A stretch of DNA of 33,133 nt from Streptococcus pseudopneumoniae (lineage in GTDB: Bacteria > Bacillota > Bacilli > Lactobacillales > Streptococcaceae): positions 1-33,133 of the forward strand of contig NZ_JUUO01000139.1 in NCBI RefSeq assembly GCF_001074975.1. The letters run 5' to 3'. Below, in pieces: positions 19,512 through 28,583 of the stretch. The position numbers were made by a program, and so were the translations under genes. The first letter of the stretch is position 1. Each line of letters begins with the position of its first letter. The notes beneath the pieces were generated by a model. The model had not been told where the DNA came from and made no database searches. It saw only the letters and a program-made list of their open reading frames with translations.

Positions 19512-20249
19512 ATGAAAATGAAACAAATTAGTGATACAACTTTGAAAATCACGATGTCTTTAGAGGATTTGATGGATCGTGGCATGGAGATTGCTGACTT
19601 TCTTGTTCCTCAAGAAAAAACAGAAGAATTCTTTTATGCTATCTTGGATGAGTTAGAGATGCCTGAGAGCTTTTTGGATACAGGTATGTTGAGCTTCCGT
19701 GTGACTCCAAAACCGGATAAGGTCGATGTCTTTGTAACTAAATCAAAGATTGACCAAAATCTAGATTTTGAAGATTTATCGGATTTACCAGATATGGAAG
19801 AATTGGCCCAAATGTCGCCGGATGAATTTATCAAAACCTTGGAAAAAAGCATCGCGGACAAAACCAAGGATGATATCGAAGCGATTCAATCTCTAGAGCA
19901 AGTAGAAGCCAAGGAAGAAGAGCAGGAGCAGGCTGAACAAGAAGTTGAGAGCAAGAAAGAGCCTTACATCTACTACATCCTTTCTTTTTCTAAGTTGGCT
20001 GACTTAGTGGCTTTTGCCAAGACAGTGACTTTTGAGATGGAAACTTCTGAACTCTACAAAATGAATGAGCGCTATTATTTGACTATTTTAGTGGATATTG
20101 AAAATCATCCAAGTCCATATCCAGCTTGGCTCTTGGCTCGTATGCGCGAGTTTGCGGAAGATAGTGATATCAGTCGTTCAGTCTTGCAGGAGTATGGTCA
20201 AGTCTTGATGAATCACGATGCAGTGATCAATCTGCAAAAAATTGGATAA
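19512..20249 (+). CDS. mecA: MecA, ClpC adaptor protein
   Basis: Adaptor that delivers proteins to the ClpCP protease; in streptococci MecA restrains competence by targeting ComX/ComW. The 245-aa product has the N-terminal substrate-binding domain (MKMKQISDTTLKITMSLEDL to ~90) and an acidic, Gln/Glu-rich linker (~130-150, EEEQEQAEQEVESKKE). The C-terminal ClpC-binding domain contains PYIYYILSFSKLADLVAFAK and LYKMNERYYLTILV. ATG 19512 gives the family N-terminus; ATG 19497 upstream would add five residues. It is a single-gene unit between two terminators with its own strong promoter. Confidence 0.95.
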   Translation: MKMKQISDTTLKITMSLEDLMDRGMEIADFLVPQEKTEEFFYAILDELEMPESFLDTGMLSFRVTPKPDKVDVFVTKSKIDQNLDFEDLSDLPDMEELAQMSPDEFIKTLEKSIADKTKDDIEAIQSLEQVEAKEEEQEQAEQEVESKKEPYIYYILSFSKLADLVAFAKTVTFEMETSELYKMNERYYLTILVDIENHPSPYPAWLLARMREFAEDSDISRSVLQEYGQVLMNHDAVINLQKIG

Positions 20250-20286
20250 TCATTTCTGGAAAATTATTTCTAGATTTTAGGAAGAG

Positions 20287-20310
20287 CGAATCATCAGATT
20301 CGTTTTTTTT
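20287..20310 (+). terminator. mecA terminator
   Basis: CGAATC (20287-20292), loop ATCA, GATTCG (20297-20302), then eight T's: a compact textbook intrinsic terminator. Confidence 0.92.
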
Positions 20311-20346
20311 CTTTTCTAGACTGAAATAGTGATTTACTATGATAGG

Positions 20347-20361
20347 AATTTTCACAAAATT
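20347..20361. promoter_or_regulatory. CodY box at the hom promoter
   Basis: AATTTTCACAAAATT matches the CodY consensus AATTTTCWGAAAATT at 14 of 15 positions and sits in a 7-bp-arm palindrome (GAATTTT-CAC-AAAATTC, 20346-20362). It ends four bases before the -10, so CodY binding would block RNA polymerase. CodY control of threonine-branch genes is established in related Gram-positives; here it is predicted from sequence. Confidence 0.7.
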
Positions 20362-20362
20362 C

Positions 20363-20371
20363 TGTTATAAT
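20363..20371 (+). promoter_or_regulatory. Extended -10 promoter of hom-thrB
   Basis: TGTTATAAT carries a perfect -10 hexamer (20366-20371) and extended TG. No good -35 is seen; that region is taken by the CodY palindrome. The start is predicted near 20378, with GAGGAG at 20391-20396 before ATG 20403. Confidence 0.7.
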
Positions 20372-20402
20372 GGCTATATTAGAAAATTTCGAGGAGACAA
20401 AC

Positions 20403-21689
20403 ATGACAGTTAAAATTGCTTTACTAGGATTCGGTACCGTTGCAAGTGGTGTGCCCTTCCTCCTAAAGGAAAATGGAGAAAAAATCAATCAATCAGCACA
20501 TTCAGAGATTGAAGTTGCTAAGGTATTGGTTAAGGATGAAGATGAAAAGAATCGCTTGCTTGCAGCAGGGAATGACTTTAACTTTGTAACCAATGTGGAT
20601 GACATTTTATCAGACCAAGACATTACAATCGTAGTGGAATTAATGGGACGTATCGAACCTGCTAAGACTTTTATCACTCGTTCCTTGGAAGCTGGAAAAC
20701 ACGTTGTTACTGCTAACAAGGACCTTTTGGCTGTCCATGGTGCAGAATTGCTAGAAATCGCTAAATCCAACAATGTAGCACTTTACTACGAAGCAGCAGT
20801 AGCTGGTGGGATTCCAATTCTTCGCACTCTAGCAAATTCCTTGGCTTCTGATAAGATCACGCGTGTTCTTGGAGTGGTTAACGGAACTTCCAACTTCATG
20901 ATGACCAAGATGGTGGAAGAAGGATGGTATTACGATGATGCTCTTGCGGAAGCGCAACGTCTAGGATTTGCAGAAAGCGACCCGACAAATGACGTGGATG
21001 GGATTGATGCAGCCTACAAGATGGTTATTTTGAGCCAATTTGCCTTTGGCATGAAGGTTGCCTTTGACGATGTAGCCCACAAGGGAATCCGCAACATCAC
21101 ACCAGAAGACGTAGCTGTAGCCCAAGATCTTGGCTATGTAGTGAAATTGGTTGGTTCTATCGAAGAAACTCCTTCAGGTATTGCTGCAGAAGTGACTCCA
21201 ACCTTCCTTCCTAAAGCACACCCACTTGCCAGTGTGAATGGTGTAATGAACGCTGTCTTTGTAGAATCTATCGGTATTGGTGAGTCTATGTACTACGGAC
21301 CAGGTGCTGGTCAAAAACCAACTGCAACAAGTGTTGTAGCAGATATTGTCCGTATCGTTCGTCGCTTGAATGATGGTACCATTGGTAAAGACTTCAACGA
21401 ATATAGCCGTGACTTGGTCTTGGCTAATCCAGAGGATGTCAAAGCAAATTACTACTTCTCAATCTTGGCTCCAGACTCAAAAGGTCAGGTCTTGAAACTT
21501 GCTGAAATCTTTAATGCTCAAGATATTTCCTTCAAGCAAATTCTCCAAGATGGAAAAGAGGGTGACAAGGCGCGTGTTGTGATCATCACACACAAGATTA
21601 ATAAAGCCCAGCTGGAAAATGTCTCAGCTGAATTGAAGAAGGTTTCAGAATTCGACCTCTTGAATACCTTCAAGGTGCTAGGAGAATAA
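20403..21689 (+). CDS. hom: Homoserine dehydrogenase
   Basis: Reduces aspartate semialdehyde to homoserine with NAD(P)H, the entry to threonine and methionine. The 428-aa product has the nucleotide-binding [13 protein letters not shown] (8-20) and [13 protein letters not shown] with [16 protein letters not shown]. The catalytic-region block [16 protein letters not shown] and [19 protein letters not shown] follows, and a C-terminal ACT domain (from ~350, [20 protein letters not shown]) is the usual threonine feedback site. ATG 20403 is chosen because GAGGAG lies seven bases upstream. thrB starts one base after its stop. Confidence 0.97.
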   Translation: MTVKIALLGFGTVASGVPFLLKENGEKINQSAHSEIEVAKVLVKDEDEKNRLLAAGNDFNFVTNVDDILSDQDITIVVELMGRIEPAKTFITRSLEAGKHVVTANKDLLAVHGAELLEIAKSNNVALYYEAAVAGGIPILRTLANSLASDKITRVLGVVNGTSNFMMTKMVEEGWYYDDALAEAQRLGFAESDPTNDVDGIDAAYKMVILSQFAFGMKVAFDDVAHKGIRNITPEDVAVAQDLGYVVKLVGSIEETPSGIAAEVTPTFLPKAHPLASVNGVMNAVFVESIGIGESMYYGPGAGQKPTATSVVADIVRIVRRLNDGTIGKDFNEYSRDLVLANPEDVKANYYFSILAPDSKGQVLKLAEIFNAQDISFKQILQDGKEGDKARVVIITHKINKAQLENVSAELKKVSEFDLLNTFKVLGE

Positions 21690-21690
21690 G

Positions 21691-22560
21691 ATGAAGATTA
21701 TTGTACCTGCAACCAGTGCCAATATCGGGCCAGGATTTGACTCGGTCGGTGTAGCTGTAACTAAGTATCTTCAAATTGAGGTCTGCGAAGAACGAGATGA
21801 GTGGCTGATTGAACACCAGATTGGCAAATGGATTCCTCATGACGAGCGTAATCTCTTGCTCAAAATCGCTTTGCAAATTGTTCCAGACTTGCAACCAAGA
21901 CGTTTGAAAATGACCAGTGATGTTCCCTTGGCGCGTGGTTTGGGTTCTTCTAGCTCGGTTATTGTTGCTGGAATTGAACTAGCCAACCAACTGGGCCAGC
22001 TCAACTTGTCAGACCATGAAAAATTGCAGTTGGCAACTAAGATTGAAGGCCATCCTGACAATGTGGCTCCAGCCATCTATGGTAATCTCGTTATTGCAAG
22101 TTCCGTTGAAGGACAAGTCTCTGCTATCGTAGCAGATTTTCCAGAGTGTGATTTCCTAGCCTACATTCCAAACTATGAATTGCGTACTCGCGATAGCCGA
22201 GGTGTCTTGCCTAAGAAATTGTCTTACAAAGAAGCTGTTGCAGCTAGTTCTATCGCCAATGTGGCGGTTGCGGCCTTGTTGGCAGGAGACATGGTGACCG
22301 CTGGGCAAGCAATCGAGGGAGACCTCTTTCACGAGCGATATCGTCGGGACTTGGTGAGAGAATTTGCGACGATTAAACAAGTGGCCAAAGAAAATGGTGC
22401 CTATGCAACCTACCTCTCTGGTGCTGGGCCGACAGTTATGGTCTTGGCTTCTCATGACAAGATGCCAACGATTAAGGCAGAATTGGAAAAGCAACCTTTC
22501 AAAGGAAAACTTCATGACTTGAAAGTTGATACCCAAGGTGTCCGTGTAGAAGCAAAATAA
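21691..22560 (+). CDS. thrB: Homoserine kinase
   Basis: GHMP-family kinase that phosphorylates homoserine for threonine synthesis. The 289-aa product opens [20 protein letters not shown], has the ATP-binding [17 protein letters not shown] (residues ~81-97) and the C-terminal [15 protein letters not shown] motif. Starts one base after hom, preceded by AGGAG inside the hom end, so the two are co-translated under the same CodY-box promoter. The final enzyme, threonine synthase, is not in this window. Confidence 0.97.
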   Translation: MKIIVPATSANIGPGFDSVGVAVTKYLQIEVCEERDEWLIEHQIGKWIPHDERNLLLKIALQIVPDLQPRRLKMTSDVPLARGLGSSSSVIVAGIELANQLGQLNLSDHEKLQLATKIEGHPDNVAPAIYGNLVIASSVEGQVSAIVADFPECDFLAYIPNYELRTRDSRGVLPKKLSYKEAVAASSIANVAVAALLAGDMVTAGQAIEGDLFHERYRRDLVREFATIKQVAKENGAYATYLSGAGPTVMVLASHDKMPTIKAELEKQPFKGKLHDLKVDTQGVRVEAK

Positions 22561-22569
22561 AGAATAGCA

Positions 22570-22616
22570 GATAGGATGGGGAAACTCTCGACCAGAGGGC
22601 TTCCTATCCTTTTTTT
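22570..22616 (+). terminator. Probable terminator between thrB and msrAB2
   Basis: GATAGGA (22570-22576) pairs with TCCTATC (22602-22608), with an inner CTCT/AGAG helix (22585-22598) and a T run to 22616. The interrupted stem may only partly stop transcription, so some read-through into msrAB2 is likely. Confidence 0.7.
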
Positions 22617-22659
22617 GAAAATAAGTCTAGTCAAAGAACTTGATAAAGGAGAAATTAAG

Positions 22660-23598
22660 ATGGCAGAAATTTATCTAGCAGGCGGTTGTTTTTGGGGCCT
22701 AGAGGAATATTTTTCACGCATTTCTGGAGTGCTAACAACCAGTGTCGGCTACGCTAATGGTCAAGTCGAAACGACCAATTACCAGTTGCTCAAAGAAACA
22801 GACCATGCAGAAACGGTTCAAGTGATTTACGATGAGAAGGCAGTGTCACTTAGAGAGATTTTACTTTATTATTTCCGTGTTATTGATCCATTATCAGTCA
22901 ATCAACAAGGGAATGACCGTGGACGTCAGTATCGGACCGGTATATATTACCAGGATGAAGCAGACTTGCCAGCTATCTACACAGTGGTGCAGGAGCAGGA
23001 ACGCATGCTGGGTCGAAAGATTGCAGTAGAAGTGGAGAAACTTCGCCACTACATTCTGGCTGAAGATTACCACCAAGACTATCTTAAGAAAAATCCTTCG
23101 GGTTACTGTCATATCGATGTGACCGATGCTGAGAAGCCATTGATTGATGCAGCAAATTATGAAAAGCCTAGTCAAGAAGTGTTAAGGAAAAGTTTATCAG
23201 AAGAGTCTTACCGTGTCACCCAAGAAGCTGCTACAGAGACTCCATTTAATAATGCCTATGACCAAACCTTTGAAGAAGGGATTTATGTAGATATCACGAC
23301 AGGTGAGCCACTCTTTTTTGCCAAGGATAAGTTTGCCTCAGGATGTGGTTGGCCAAGTTTTAGCCGACCTATCTCCAAGGAACTCATTCATTACTACCAG
23401 GACTTGAGTCACGGGATGGAGCGTATCGAAGTTCGTTCTCGCTCAGGAAATGCTCACTTGGGACACGTTTTCACAGATGGGCCTCGGGAGTTAGGTGGAC
23501 TTCGTTACTGTATTAATTCTGCATCCTTGCGTTTTGTAGCCAAGGATGAGATGGAAGAAGCAGGATATGGCTTTCTATTGCCTTACTTAAACAAATAA
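22660..23598 (+). CDS. msrAB2: Fused methionine sulfoxide reductase A/B (cytoplasmic)
   Basis: Repairs both S- and R-methionine sulfoxide. The 312-aa fusion has the MsrA domain first, with catalytic Cys10 in [12 protein letters not shown], and the MsrB domain from ~172, with SGCGWPSF (227-234), [13 protein letters not shown] (259-271) and catalytic Cys284 in [11 protein letters not shown]. There is no signal peptide or lipobox, so it corresponds to the cytoplasmic pneumococcal MsrAB2 rather than the secreted MsrAB1. ATG 22660 is chosen for AAAGGAG upstream and because the MsrA fold begins at once; in-frame codons before it overlap the terminator. Only one Cys pair (229/284) is available in MsrB, as expected for thioredoxin-type recycling. 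Confidence 0.95.
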   Translation: MAEIYLAGGCFWGLEEYFSRISGVLTTSVGYANGQVETTNYQLLKETDHAETVQVIYDEKAVSLREILLYYFRVIDPLSVNQQGNDRGRQYRTGIYYQDEADLPAIYTVVQEQERMLGRKIAVEVEKLRHYILAEDYHQDYLKKNPSGYCHIDVTDAEKPLIDAANYEKPSQEVLRKSLSEESYRVTQEAATETPFNNAYDQTFEEGIYVDITTGEPLFFAKDKFASGCGWPSFSRPISKELIHYYQDLSHGMERIEVRSRSGNAHLGHVFTDGPRELGGLRYCINSASLRFVAKDEMEEAGYGFLLPYLNK

Positions 23599-23605
23599 AA
23601 CAGAG

Positions 23606-23626
23606 AGGGTGGGCGCTTCCCACTTT
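23606..23626 (+). terminator. Weak hairpin after msrAB2
   Basis: AGGGTGGG (23606-23613) can pair with TCCCACTTT (23618-23626), about 8 bp with some G-T pairs, but only a short T-rich tail follows. No clear promoter lies before the ABC genes, so partial read-through is plausible. Confidence 0.4.
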
Positions 23627-23658
23627 CTTCATTTCCAGAATAAGAATAGAAGGGATTT

Positions 23659-25383
23659 ATGAAACACCTATTATCTTACTTTAAACCCTACATCAGGGAA
23701 TCGATTTTAGCCCCCTTGTTCAAGCTGTTAGAAGCTGTTTTTGAGCTCTTGGTTCCCATGGTGATTGCTGGGATTGTTGACCAATCCATACCCCAGAAAA
23801 ATCAAGGTCATCTCTGGATGCAGATTGGACTTCTCCTTATCTTTGCAGTAATTGGCGTTGTAGTGGCCTTGATAGCCCAGTTTTACTCAGCCAAGGCTGC
23901 GGTGGGATTTACCAAAGAACTGACAGACGACCTCTATCGTCATATTCTTTCTTTACCCAAGGACAGCAGAGACCGCTTGACAACTTCGAGTTTGGTGACT
24001 CGCTTGACTTCTGATACCTACCAGATTCAGACTGGTATCAATCAATTCCTGCGTCTCTTTTTGAGAGCGCCCATTATCGTTTTTGGTGCTATTTTTATGG
24101 CCTATCGAATCTCAGCTGAGTTGACTTTCTGGTTTTTGGTCATGGTTGTCATTTTGACCATTGTCATTGTAGGGCTCTCTAGACTGGTCAATCCTCTCTA
24201 CAGTAGTCTGAGAAAGAAAACGGACCAACTGGTTCAAGAAACGCGCCAGCAATTACAAGGAATGCGGGTTATTCGTGCTTTTGGACAAGAAAAACGAGAG
24301 TTACAAATTTTTCAAACCCTTAACCAAATCTATGCCAGATTGCAAGAAAAAACAGGTTTCTGGTCTAGTTTATTAACACCCCTGACCTATCTGATTGTTA
24401 ATGGAACCCTCCTCGTCATTATCTGGCAGGGATATGTTTCTATTCAAGGAGATCTACTCAGCCAAGGTGCTCTCATTGCCCTCATCAACTACCTCTTGCA
24501 GATTTTGGTGGAATTGGTCAAGCTAGCTATGCTGATAAATTCTCTCAACCAGTCTTATATCTCAGCCAAGCGAATCGAGGAGGTATTTGCTGAGACTCCT
24601 GAAGATATCCATTCAGAATTAGGACAAAAGCAAGTTACCAGCAATCAGGTTTTACAAGTCCAAGAAATGACCTTTACCTATCCTGATGCGGCCCAGCCTT
24701 CTCTGAGAGACATTTCTTTTGATATGAAGCAAGGGCAAATCCTTGGTATCATTGGGGGAACTGGTTCTGGTAAGTCAAGCTTGGTGCAAGTCTTACTTGG
24801 ACTCTATCCAGTAGGCAAGGGAAGCATTGCCCTTTATCTAGATGGATCTAGTCCTCGTAATTTGGAGGAATGGCGGTTTTGGATTACCAATGTACCCCAA
24901 AAAGTCGAACTCTTTAAGGGAACTATCCGTTCCAACTTGACTTTGGGTATAGAAGAGACAGTCTCTGACCAAGAACTCTGGCAGGCTTTGGAAATTGCCC
25001 AGGCCAAGGATTTTGTCAGTGAAAAGGAAGGGCTCTTGGAAGCAGAAGTCCAAGCAGGCGGCCGAAATTTCTCAGGTGGTCAAAAGCAACGCTTGTCGAT
25101 TGCCCGAGCAGTTTTGCGCCAAGCTCCTTTTCTCATCCTGGATGATGCGACTTCGGCGCTGGACACCATTACCGAGTCTAAACTCTTGAAAGCTATTCGA
25201 GAGAACTTACCAAACACGAGCTTAATCTTGATTTCTCAACGAACTTCTACACTTCAGATGGCTGACCAGATTCTCCTTTTGGAAAAAGGGGAGCTCCTAG
25301 CTATCGGCAAGCACGATGATTTGATGAAAACTAGTCAAGTCTATCGCGAAATCAATGCATCCCAACATGGAAAGGAGGACTAG
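23659..25383 (+). CDS. ABC exporter half-transporter, degenerate-site subunit
   Basis: A 574-aa membrane-ATPase fusion: six membrane helices (~1-300), then a nucleotide-binding domain. Walker A is GIIGGTGSGKSS (~362-373), the signature FSGGQKQRL is intact (~471), but Walker B reads FLILDDATSALD (catalytic Glu replaced by Asp, ~491-501) and the switch His is Gln in LILISQRTSTL (~524). These losses mark the non-catalytic partner of a heterodimeric exporter of the BmrCD/LmrCD/TM287-288 type. It precedes its partner by two bases (25384 gap). Substrate unknown: drugs, lipids or peptides are all possible. Corresponds by position to the pneumococcal pair between msrAB2 and the amidohydrolase. Confidence 0.9.
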   Translation: MKHLLSYFKPYIRESILAPLFKLLEAVFELLVPMVIAGIVDQSIPQKNQGHLWMQIGLLLIFAVIGVVVALIAQFYSAKAAVGFTKELTDDLYRHILSLPKDSRDRLTTSSLVTRLTSDTYQIQTGINQFLRLFLRAPIIVFGAIFMAYRISAELTFWFLVMVVILTIVIVGLSRLVNPLYSSLRKKTDQLVQETRQQLQGMRVIRAFGQEKRELQIFQTLNQIYARLQEKTGFWSSLLTPLTYLIVNGTLLVIIWQGYVSIQGDLLSQGALIALINYLLQILVELVKLAMLINSLNQSYISAKRIEEVFAETPEDIHSELGQKQVTSNQVLQVQEMTFTYPDAAQPSLRDISFDMKQGQILGIIGGTGSGKSSLVQVLLGLYPVGKGSIALYLDGSSPRNLEEWRFWITNVPQKVELFKGTIRSNLTLGIEETVSDQELWQALEIAQAKDFVSEKEGLLEAEVQAGGRNFSGGQKQRLSIARAVLRQAPFLILDDATSALDTITESKLLKAIRENLPNTSLILISQRTSTLQMADQILLLEKGELLAIGKHDDLMKTSQVYREINASQHGKED

Positions 25384-25384
25384 C

Positions 25385-27133
25385 ATGAGACGACAAACAG
25401 CAAATCAGACGCTCAAACGTTTGGCCGTAGATTTAGCAAGACATCCCTTTCTCCTTTTCCTAGCCTTTCTAGGAACCATTGCCCAAGTCGGCTTATCTAT
25501 TTATCTTCCTATCTTGCTTGGGCAGGTTATTGACCAAGTCCTAGTGATTGGTTCATCATCAGTTTTTTGGCAGATTTTCGTTCAAATGGTCTTGGTGGTC
25601 ATAGGAAATACTCTGGTACAATGGGTAAATCCACTTCTTTATAATCGCCTAATTTTCTCTTATACCAGAGACTTGCGAGAGCGAATCATCCATAAGCTCC
25701 ATCGTCTACCGATTGCTCTTGTAGACAGACAAGGTAGTGGAGAAATGGTCAGCCGTGTGACGACAGATATTGAACAGTTGGCCACAGGTCTGAATATGAT
25801 TTTCAACCAATTTTTCATCGGAGTATTGATGATTTTGGTCAGTATCCTTGCCATGCTTCAAATTCATCTCTTGATGACTCTCTTGGTTTTGCTCTTAACA
25901 CCGCTGTCTATGGTGATTTCACGCTTCATTGCCAAACGCTCCTATCATCTCTTCCAGAAGCAAACAGAGACGAGAGGAATTCAGACTCAGTTGATTGAAG
26001 AATCGTTGAGCCAGCAGACCATTATCCAGTCTTTTAATGCTCAGGCAGAGTTTATCCAAAAACTGCATGAGGCAAATGATAACTACGCAAGCTATTCTCA
26101 GTCAGCCATCTTTTATTCATCAACGGTCAATCCTTCAACTCGCTTTGTAAATTCGCTCATTTATGCCCTTCTAGCTGGAGTGGGAGCTTATCGTATCATG
26201 ATAGGCTCTACCTTGACCATTGGACGTTTAGTGACCTTTTTGAACTATGTCCAACAGTACACTAAGCCCTTTAACGATATTTCTTCAGTTCTAGCCGAAT
26301 TACAAAGTGCCTTGGCATGTGCAGAGCGTGTCTATGCTGTCTTAGAAAGTCCTGAGGTGGCTGAAAGTGGTAAGGAAGAGTTGACTAGTGACCAAGTTAA
26401 GGGAGCTATTTCCTTTAAACATGTCTCTTTTGGCTATCATCCTGAAAAGATTTTGATCAAGGACTTATCTATTGATATTCCAGCTGGTAGCAAGGTGGCC
26501 ATCGTTGGTCCGACAGGTGCTGGCAAATCAACCCTTATCAATCTTCTTATGCGTTTCTATCCTATTAACTCAGGAGATATCTTGCTAGACGGAAGATCCA
26601 TTTATGACTATAGTCGTGCTTCGCTACGACAGCAGTTTGGCATGGTGCTCCAAGAAACCTGGCTCAAGCAAGGGACCATTCATGATAATATTGCCTTTGG
26701 CAATCCTGAAGCTAGTCGAGAGCAGGTGATTGCTGCTGCCAAGGCAGCCAATGCAGACTTTTTCATCCAACAGTTGCCACAGGGATACGATACAAAGTTA
26801 GAAAATGCTGGAGAATCTCTCTCTGTCGGTCAGGCTCAGCTCTTGACCATTGCCCGAGTCTTTCTGGCTATTCCCAAGATTCTTATCTTAGACGAGGCAA
26901 CTTCTTCTATCGATACGCGGACAGAAGTGTTGGTACAGGATGCTTTTGCTAAACTCATGAAGGGGCGCACAAGCTTTATCATTGCCCACCGCTTGTCAAC
27001 CATTCAGGATGCGGATTTGATTCTAGTCTTGGTGGATGGTGACATCGTTGAGTATGGGAACCATCAGGATCTCATGGCCCGAAAGGGTAAGTATTACCAA
27101 ATGCAGCAAGCTGCAGCCTTTAGTTCTGAATAA
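25385..27133 (+). CDS. ABC exporter half-transporter, catalytic-site subunit
   Basis: A 582-aa membrane-ATPase fusion, partner of the preceding gene. The nucleotide-binding domain has Walker A AIVGPTGAGKST (~370-381), canonical Walker B ILILDEATSSID with catalytic Glu (~498) and switch His in FIIAHRLSTIQ (~533). The signature is altered to LSVGQAQLL (~478) instead of LSGGQ. In the heterodimer this defective signature would face the first subunit's Asp/Gln site. All defects then fall in one ATP site and the other stays fully consensus. ATG 25385 is chosen for the strong AAGGAGG at 25372-25378. A terminator follows. Confidence 0.9.
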   Translation: MRRQTANQTLKRLAVDLARHPFLLFLAFLGTIAQVGLSIYLPILLGQVIDQVLVIGSSSVFWQIFVQMVLVVIGNTLVQWVNPLLYNRLIFSYTRDLRERIIHKLHRLPIALVDRQGSGEMVSRVTTDIEQLATGLNMIFNQFFIGVLMILVSILAMLQIHLLMTLLVLLLTPLSMVISRFIAKRSYHLFQKQTETRGIQTQLIEESLSQQTIIQSFNAQAEFIQKLHEANDNYASYSQSAIFYSSTVNPSTRFVNSLIYALLAGVGAYRIMIGSTLTIGRLVTFLNYVQQYTKPFNDISSVLAELQSALACAERVYAVLESPEVAESGKEELTSDQVKGAISFKHVSFGYHPEKILIKDLSIDIPAGSKVAIVGPTGAGKSTLINLLMRFYPINSGDILLDGRSIYDYSRASLRQQFGMVLQETWLKQGTIHDNIAFGNPEASREQVIAAAKAANADFFIQQLPQGYDTKLENAGESLSVGQAQLLTIARVFLAIPKILILDEATSSIDTRTEVLVQDAFAKLMKGRTSFIIAHRLSTIQDADLILVLVDGDIVEYGNHQDLMARKGKYYQMQQAAAFSSE

Positions 27134-27157
27134 ACCTTTCTACTTTGAAATCTTATG

Positions 27158-27192
27158 AACAAAAAAGGTTGCCTTCGGGTGACTTTTTTGTT
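27158..27192 (+). terminator. Terminator of the ABC exporter genes
   Basis: AACAAAAAAG (27158-27167) pairs with CTTTTTTGTT (27183-27192), with an inner GCC-TTCG-GGT part capped by a stable TTCG tetraloop. The 3' arm supplies the T tract. Confidence 0.8.
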
Positions 27193-27197
27193 ACAAT
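27169..27197 (+). promoter_or_regulatory. Promoter of the amidohydrolase gene, nested in the terminator
   Basis: TTGCCT (27169-27174) and TACAAT (27192-27197) are 17 bases apart with an extended TG. The -35 lies in the upper stem-loop of the preceding terminator and the -10 begins on its last base. Start predicted near 27204, with AAAAGGAG before ATG 27248. Confidence 0.55.
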
Positions 27198-27247
27198 AGC
27201 TAGAAAAATTATTCACTGTAAATTGTCTTTTAGAAAAGGAGCCTAGT

Positions 27248-28507
27248 ATGAAAGTCTATCAGCATGTAAATATCGTGACTTGTGATCAAGATTTCCATGT
27301 CTATCTAGATGGAATCTTAGCCGTTAAGGATTCTCAAATCGTCTATGTCGGACAAGAGAAGTCAGAGATTTTAGAGCAAGCTGAGCAGATTATAGACTAT
27401 CAGGGAGCCTGGATTATGCCTAGTTTGGTCAATTGTCACACCCATTCTGCAATGACAGGTCTGAGAGGGATCCGAGATGATAGCAATCTCCATGAATGGC
27501 TCAATGACTATATCTGGCCTGCAGAAGCTGAGTTTACTCCCGACATGACTACAAGAGCGGTTAAAGAAGCTATGATAGAGATGCTCCAGTCGGGAACAAC
27601 AACCTTCAACGATATGTATAATCCCAATGGTGTGGATATTGAACGGATTTATCAAGAAGTGAAAGTTTCTAAGATGCGTTGCTATTTTTCTCCAACCCTC
27701 TTTTCTTCAGAAGCTGAAACAACTGCTGAGACTATAAGTAGAACTCGAGCTATCATTGAAGAAATTATTGGATATAAAAATCCAAATTTCAAGGTGATGG
27801 TAGCCCCACATTCTCCTTACAGTTGTAGTAGAGACTTGCTGGAAGAAAGCTTAGATATGGCAAAAGAGTTGAATATTCCTATCCATATTCATGTTGCTGA
27901 GACTAAGGAGGAATCTGGCATTATCCTGAAACGATACGGCAAACGTCCCCTCGCTTTTCTAGAAGAACTGGGTTACTTAGACCATCCGTCTGTCTTTGCT
28001 CACGGGGTAGAATTAAACGAACGAGAAATTGAACGTTTGGTAACCTCTCAAGTATCTATCGCCCACAATCCTATCAGTAACCTCAAACTGGCCTCAGGAA
28101 TCGCTCCAATTATCCAGCTCCAAAAAGCAGGAGTAGCAGTGGGAATTGCGACGGACTCAGTTGCTTCCAATAACAATCTTGATATGTTTGAGGAAGGACG
28201 GACTGCAGCACTTCTTCAGAAGATGAAAAGTGGAGATGCCAGCCAATTTCCTATCGAAACAGCTCTCAAGGCTCTGACAATTGAAGGGGCTAAGGTCTTA
28301 GGAATGGCAGAACAGATAGGAAGTCTAGAAGTTGGCAAGCAGGCAGATTTTCTCGTTATTCAACCACAAGGGAAAATCCATCTCCAACCCCAAGAAAATA
28401 TGCTTTCTCACCTTGTCTATGCAGTCAAAGCCAGTGATGTTGATGATGTCTATATTGCCGGAGAACAAGTTGTTAAGCAAGGTCAAGTTCTGACAGTAGA
28501 ACTTTAA
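27248..28507 (+). CDS. Amidohydrolase, MTA/SAH deaminase or Atz/Trz type
   Basis: A 419-aa metal-dependent hydrolase of the aminohydrolase superfamily (ATZ/TRZ, MtaD, SsnA group), which deaminates purine-like or related heterocycles in the cytoplasm. Metal ligands are visible: NCHTHSAM (His64, His66), HIHVAETKEE (~213-222), FAHGVEL and the ATDSVASNNNLDMFEE motif with the metal-binding Asp. The N-terminal ~55 residues and the C-terminal QIGSLEVGKQADFLVI segment form the small beta-sandwich. AAAAGGAG lies just upstream. It stands alone between its own promoter and the L10 leader; nothing nearby fixes the substrate. MTA/SAH deaminase is the closest named family, but SsnA-like or guanine deaminase-like activity cannot be excluded. 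Confidence 0.85.
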   Translation: MKVYQHVNIVTCDQDFHVYLDGILAVKDSQIVYVGQEKSEILEQAEQIIDYQGAWIMPSLVNCHTHSAMTGLRGIRDDSNLHEWLNDYIWPAEAEFTPDMTTRAVKEAMIEMLQSGTTTFNDMYNPNGVDIERIYQEVKVSKMRCYFSPTLFSSEAETTAETISRTRAIIEEIIGYKNPNFKVMVAPHSPYSCSRDLLEESLDMAKELNIPIHIHVAETKEESGIILKRYGKRPLAFLEELGYLDHPSVFAHGVELNEREIERLVTSQVSIAHNPISNLKLASGIAPIIQLQKAGVAVGIATDSVASNNNLDMFEEGRTAALLQKMKSGDASQFPIETALKALTIEGAKVLGMAEQIGSLEVGKQADFLVIQPQGKIHLQPQENMLSHLVYAVKASDVDDVYIAGEQVVKQGQVLTVEL

Positions 28508-28549
28508 AAGAAAAATAACGAAAAAATTTTAAAAAAGTTTGCAAAAATC

Positions 28550-28578
28550 TTGCATTCTTTTTTTGACTATGCTATACT
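28550..28578 (+). promoter_or_regulatory. rplJ-rplL promoter
   Basis: TTGCAT (28550-28555) and TATACT (28573-28578) are 17 bases apart, with an extended TG (TGC TATACT). An AT-rich stretch with A-runs (28503-28545) precedes it and may act as an UP-like element. Confidence 0.8.
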
Positions 28579-28583
28579 TATAG

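Noticed and set aside
28503..28517. Possible third CodY box in the AT-rich stretch before rplJ
   Set aside because: Best alignment has only 12 of 15 matches in a nearly pure A/T tract, which is expected by chance.
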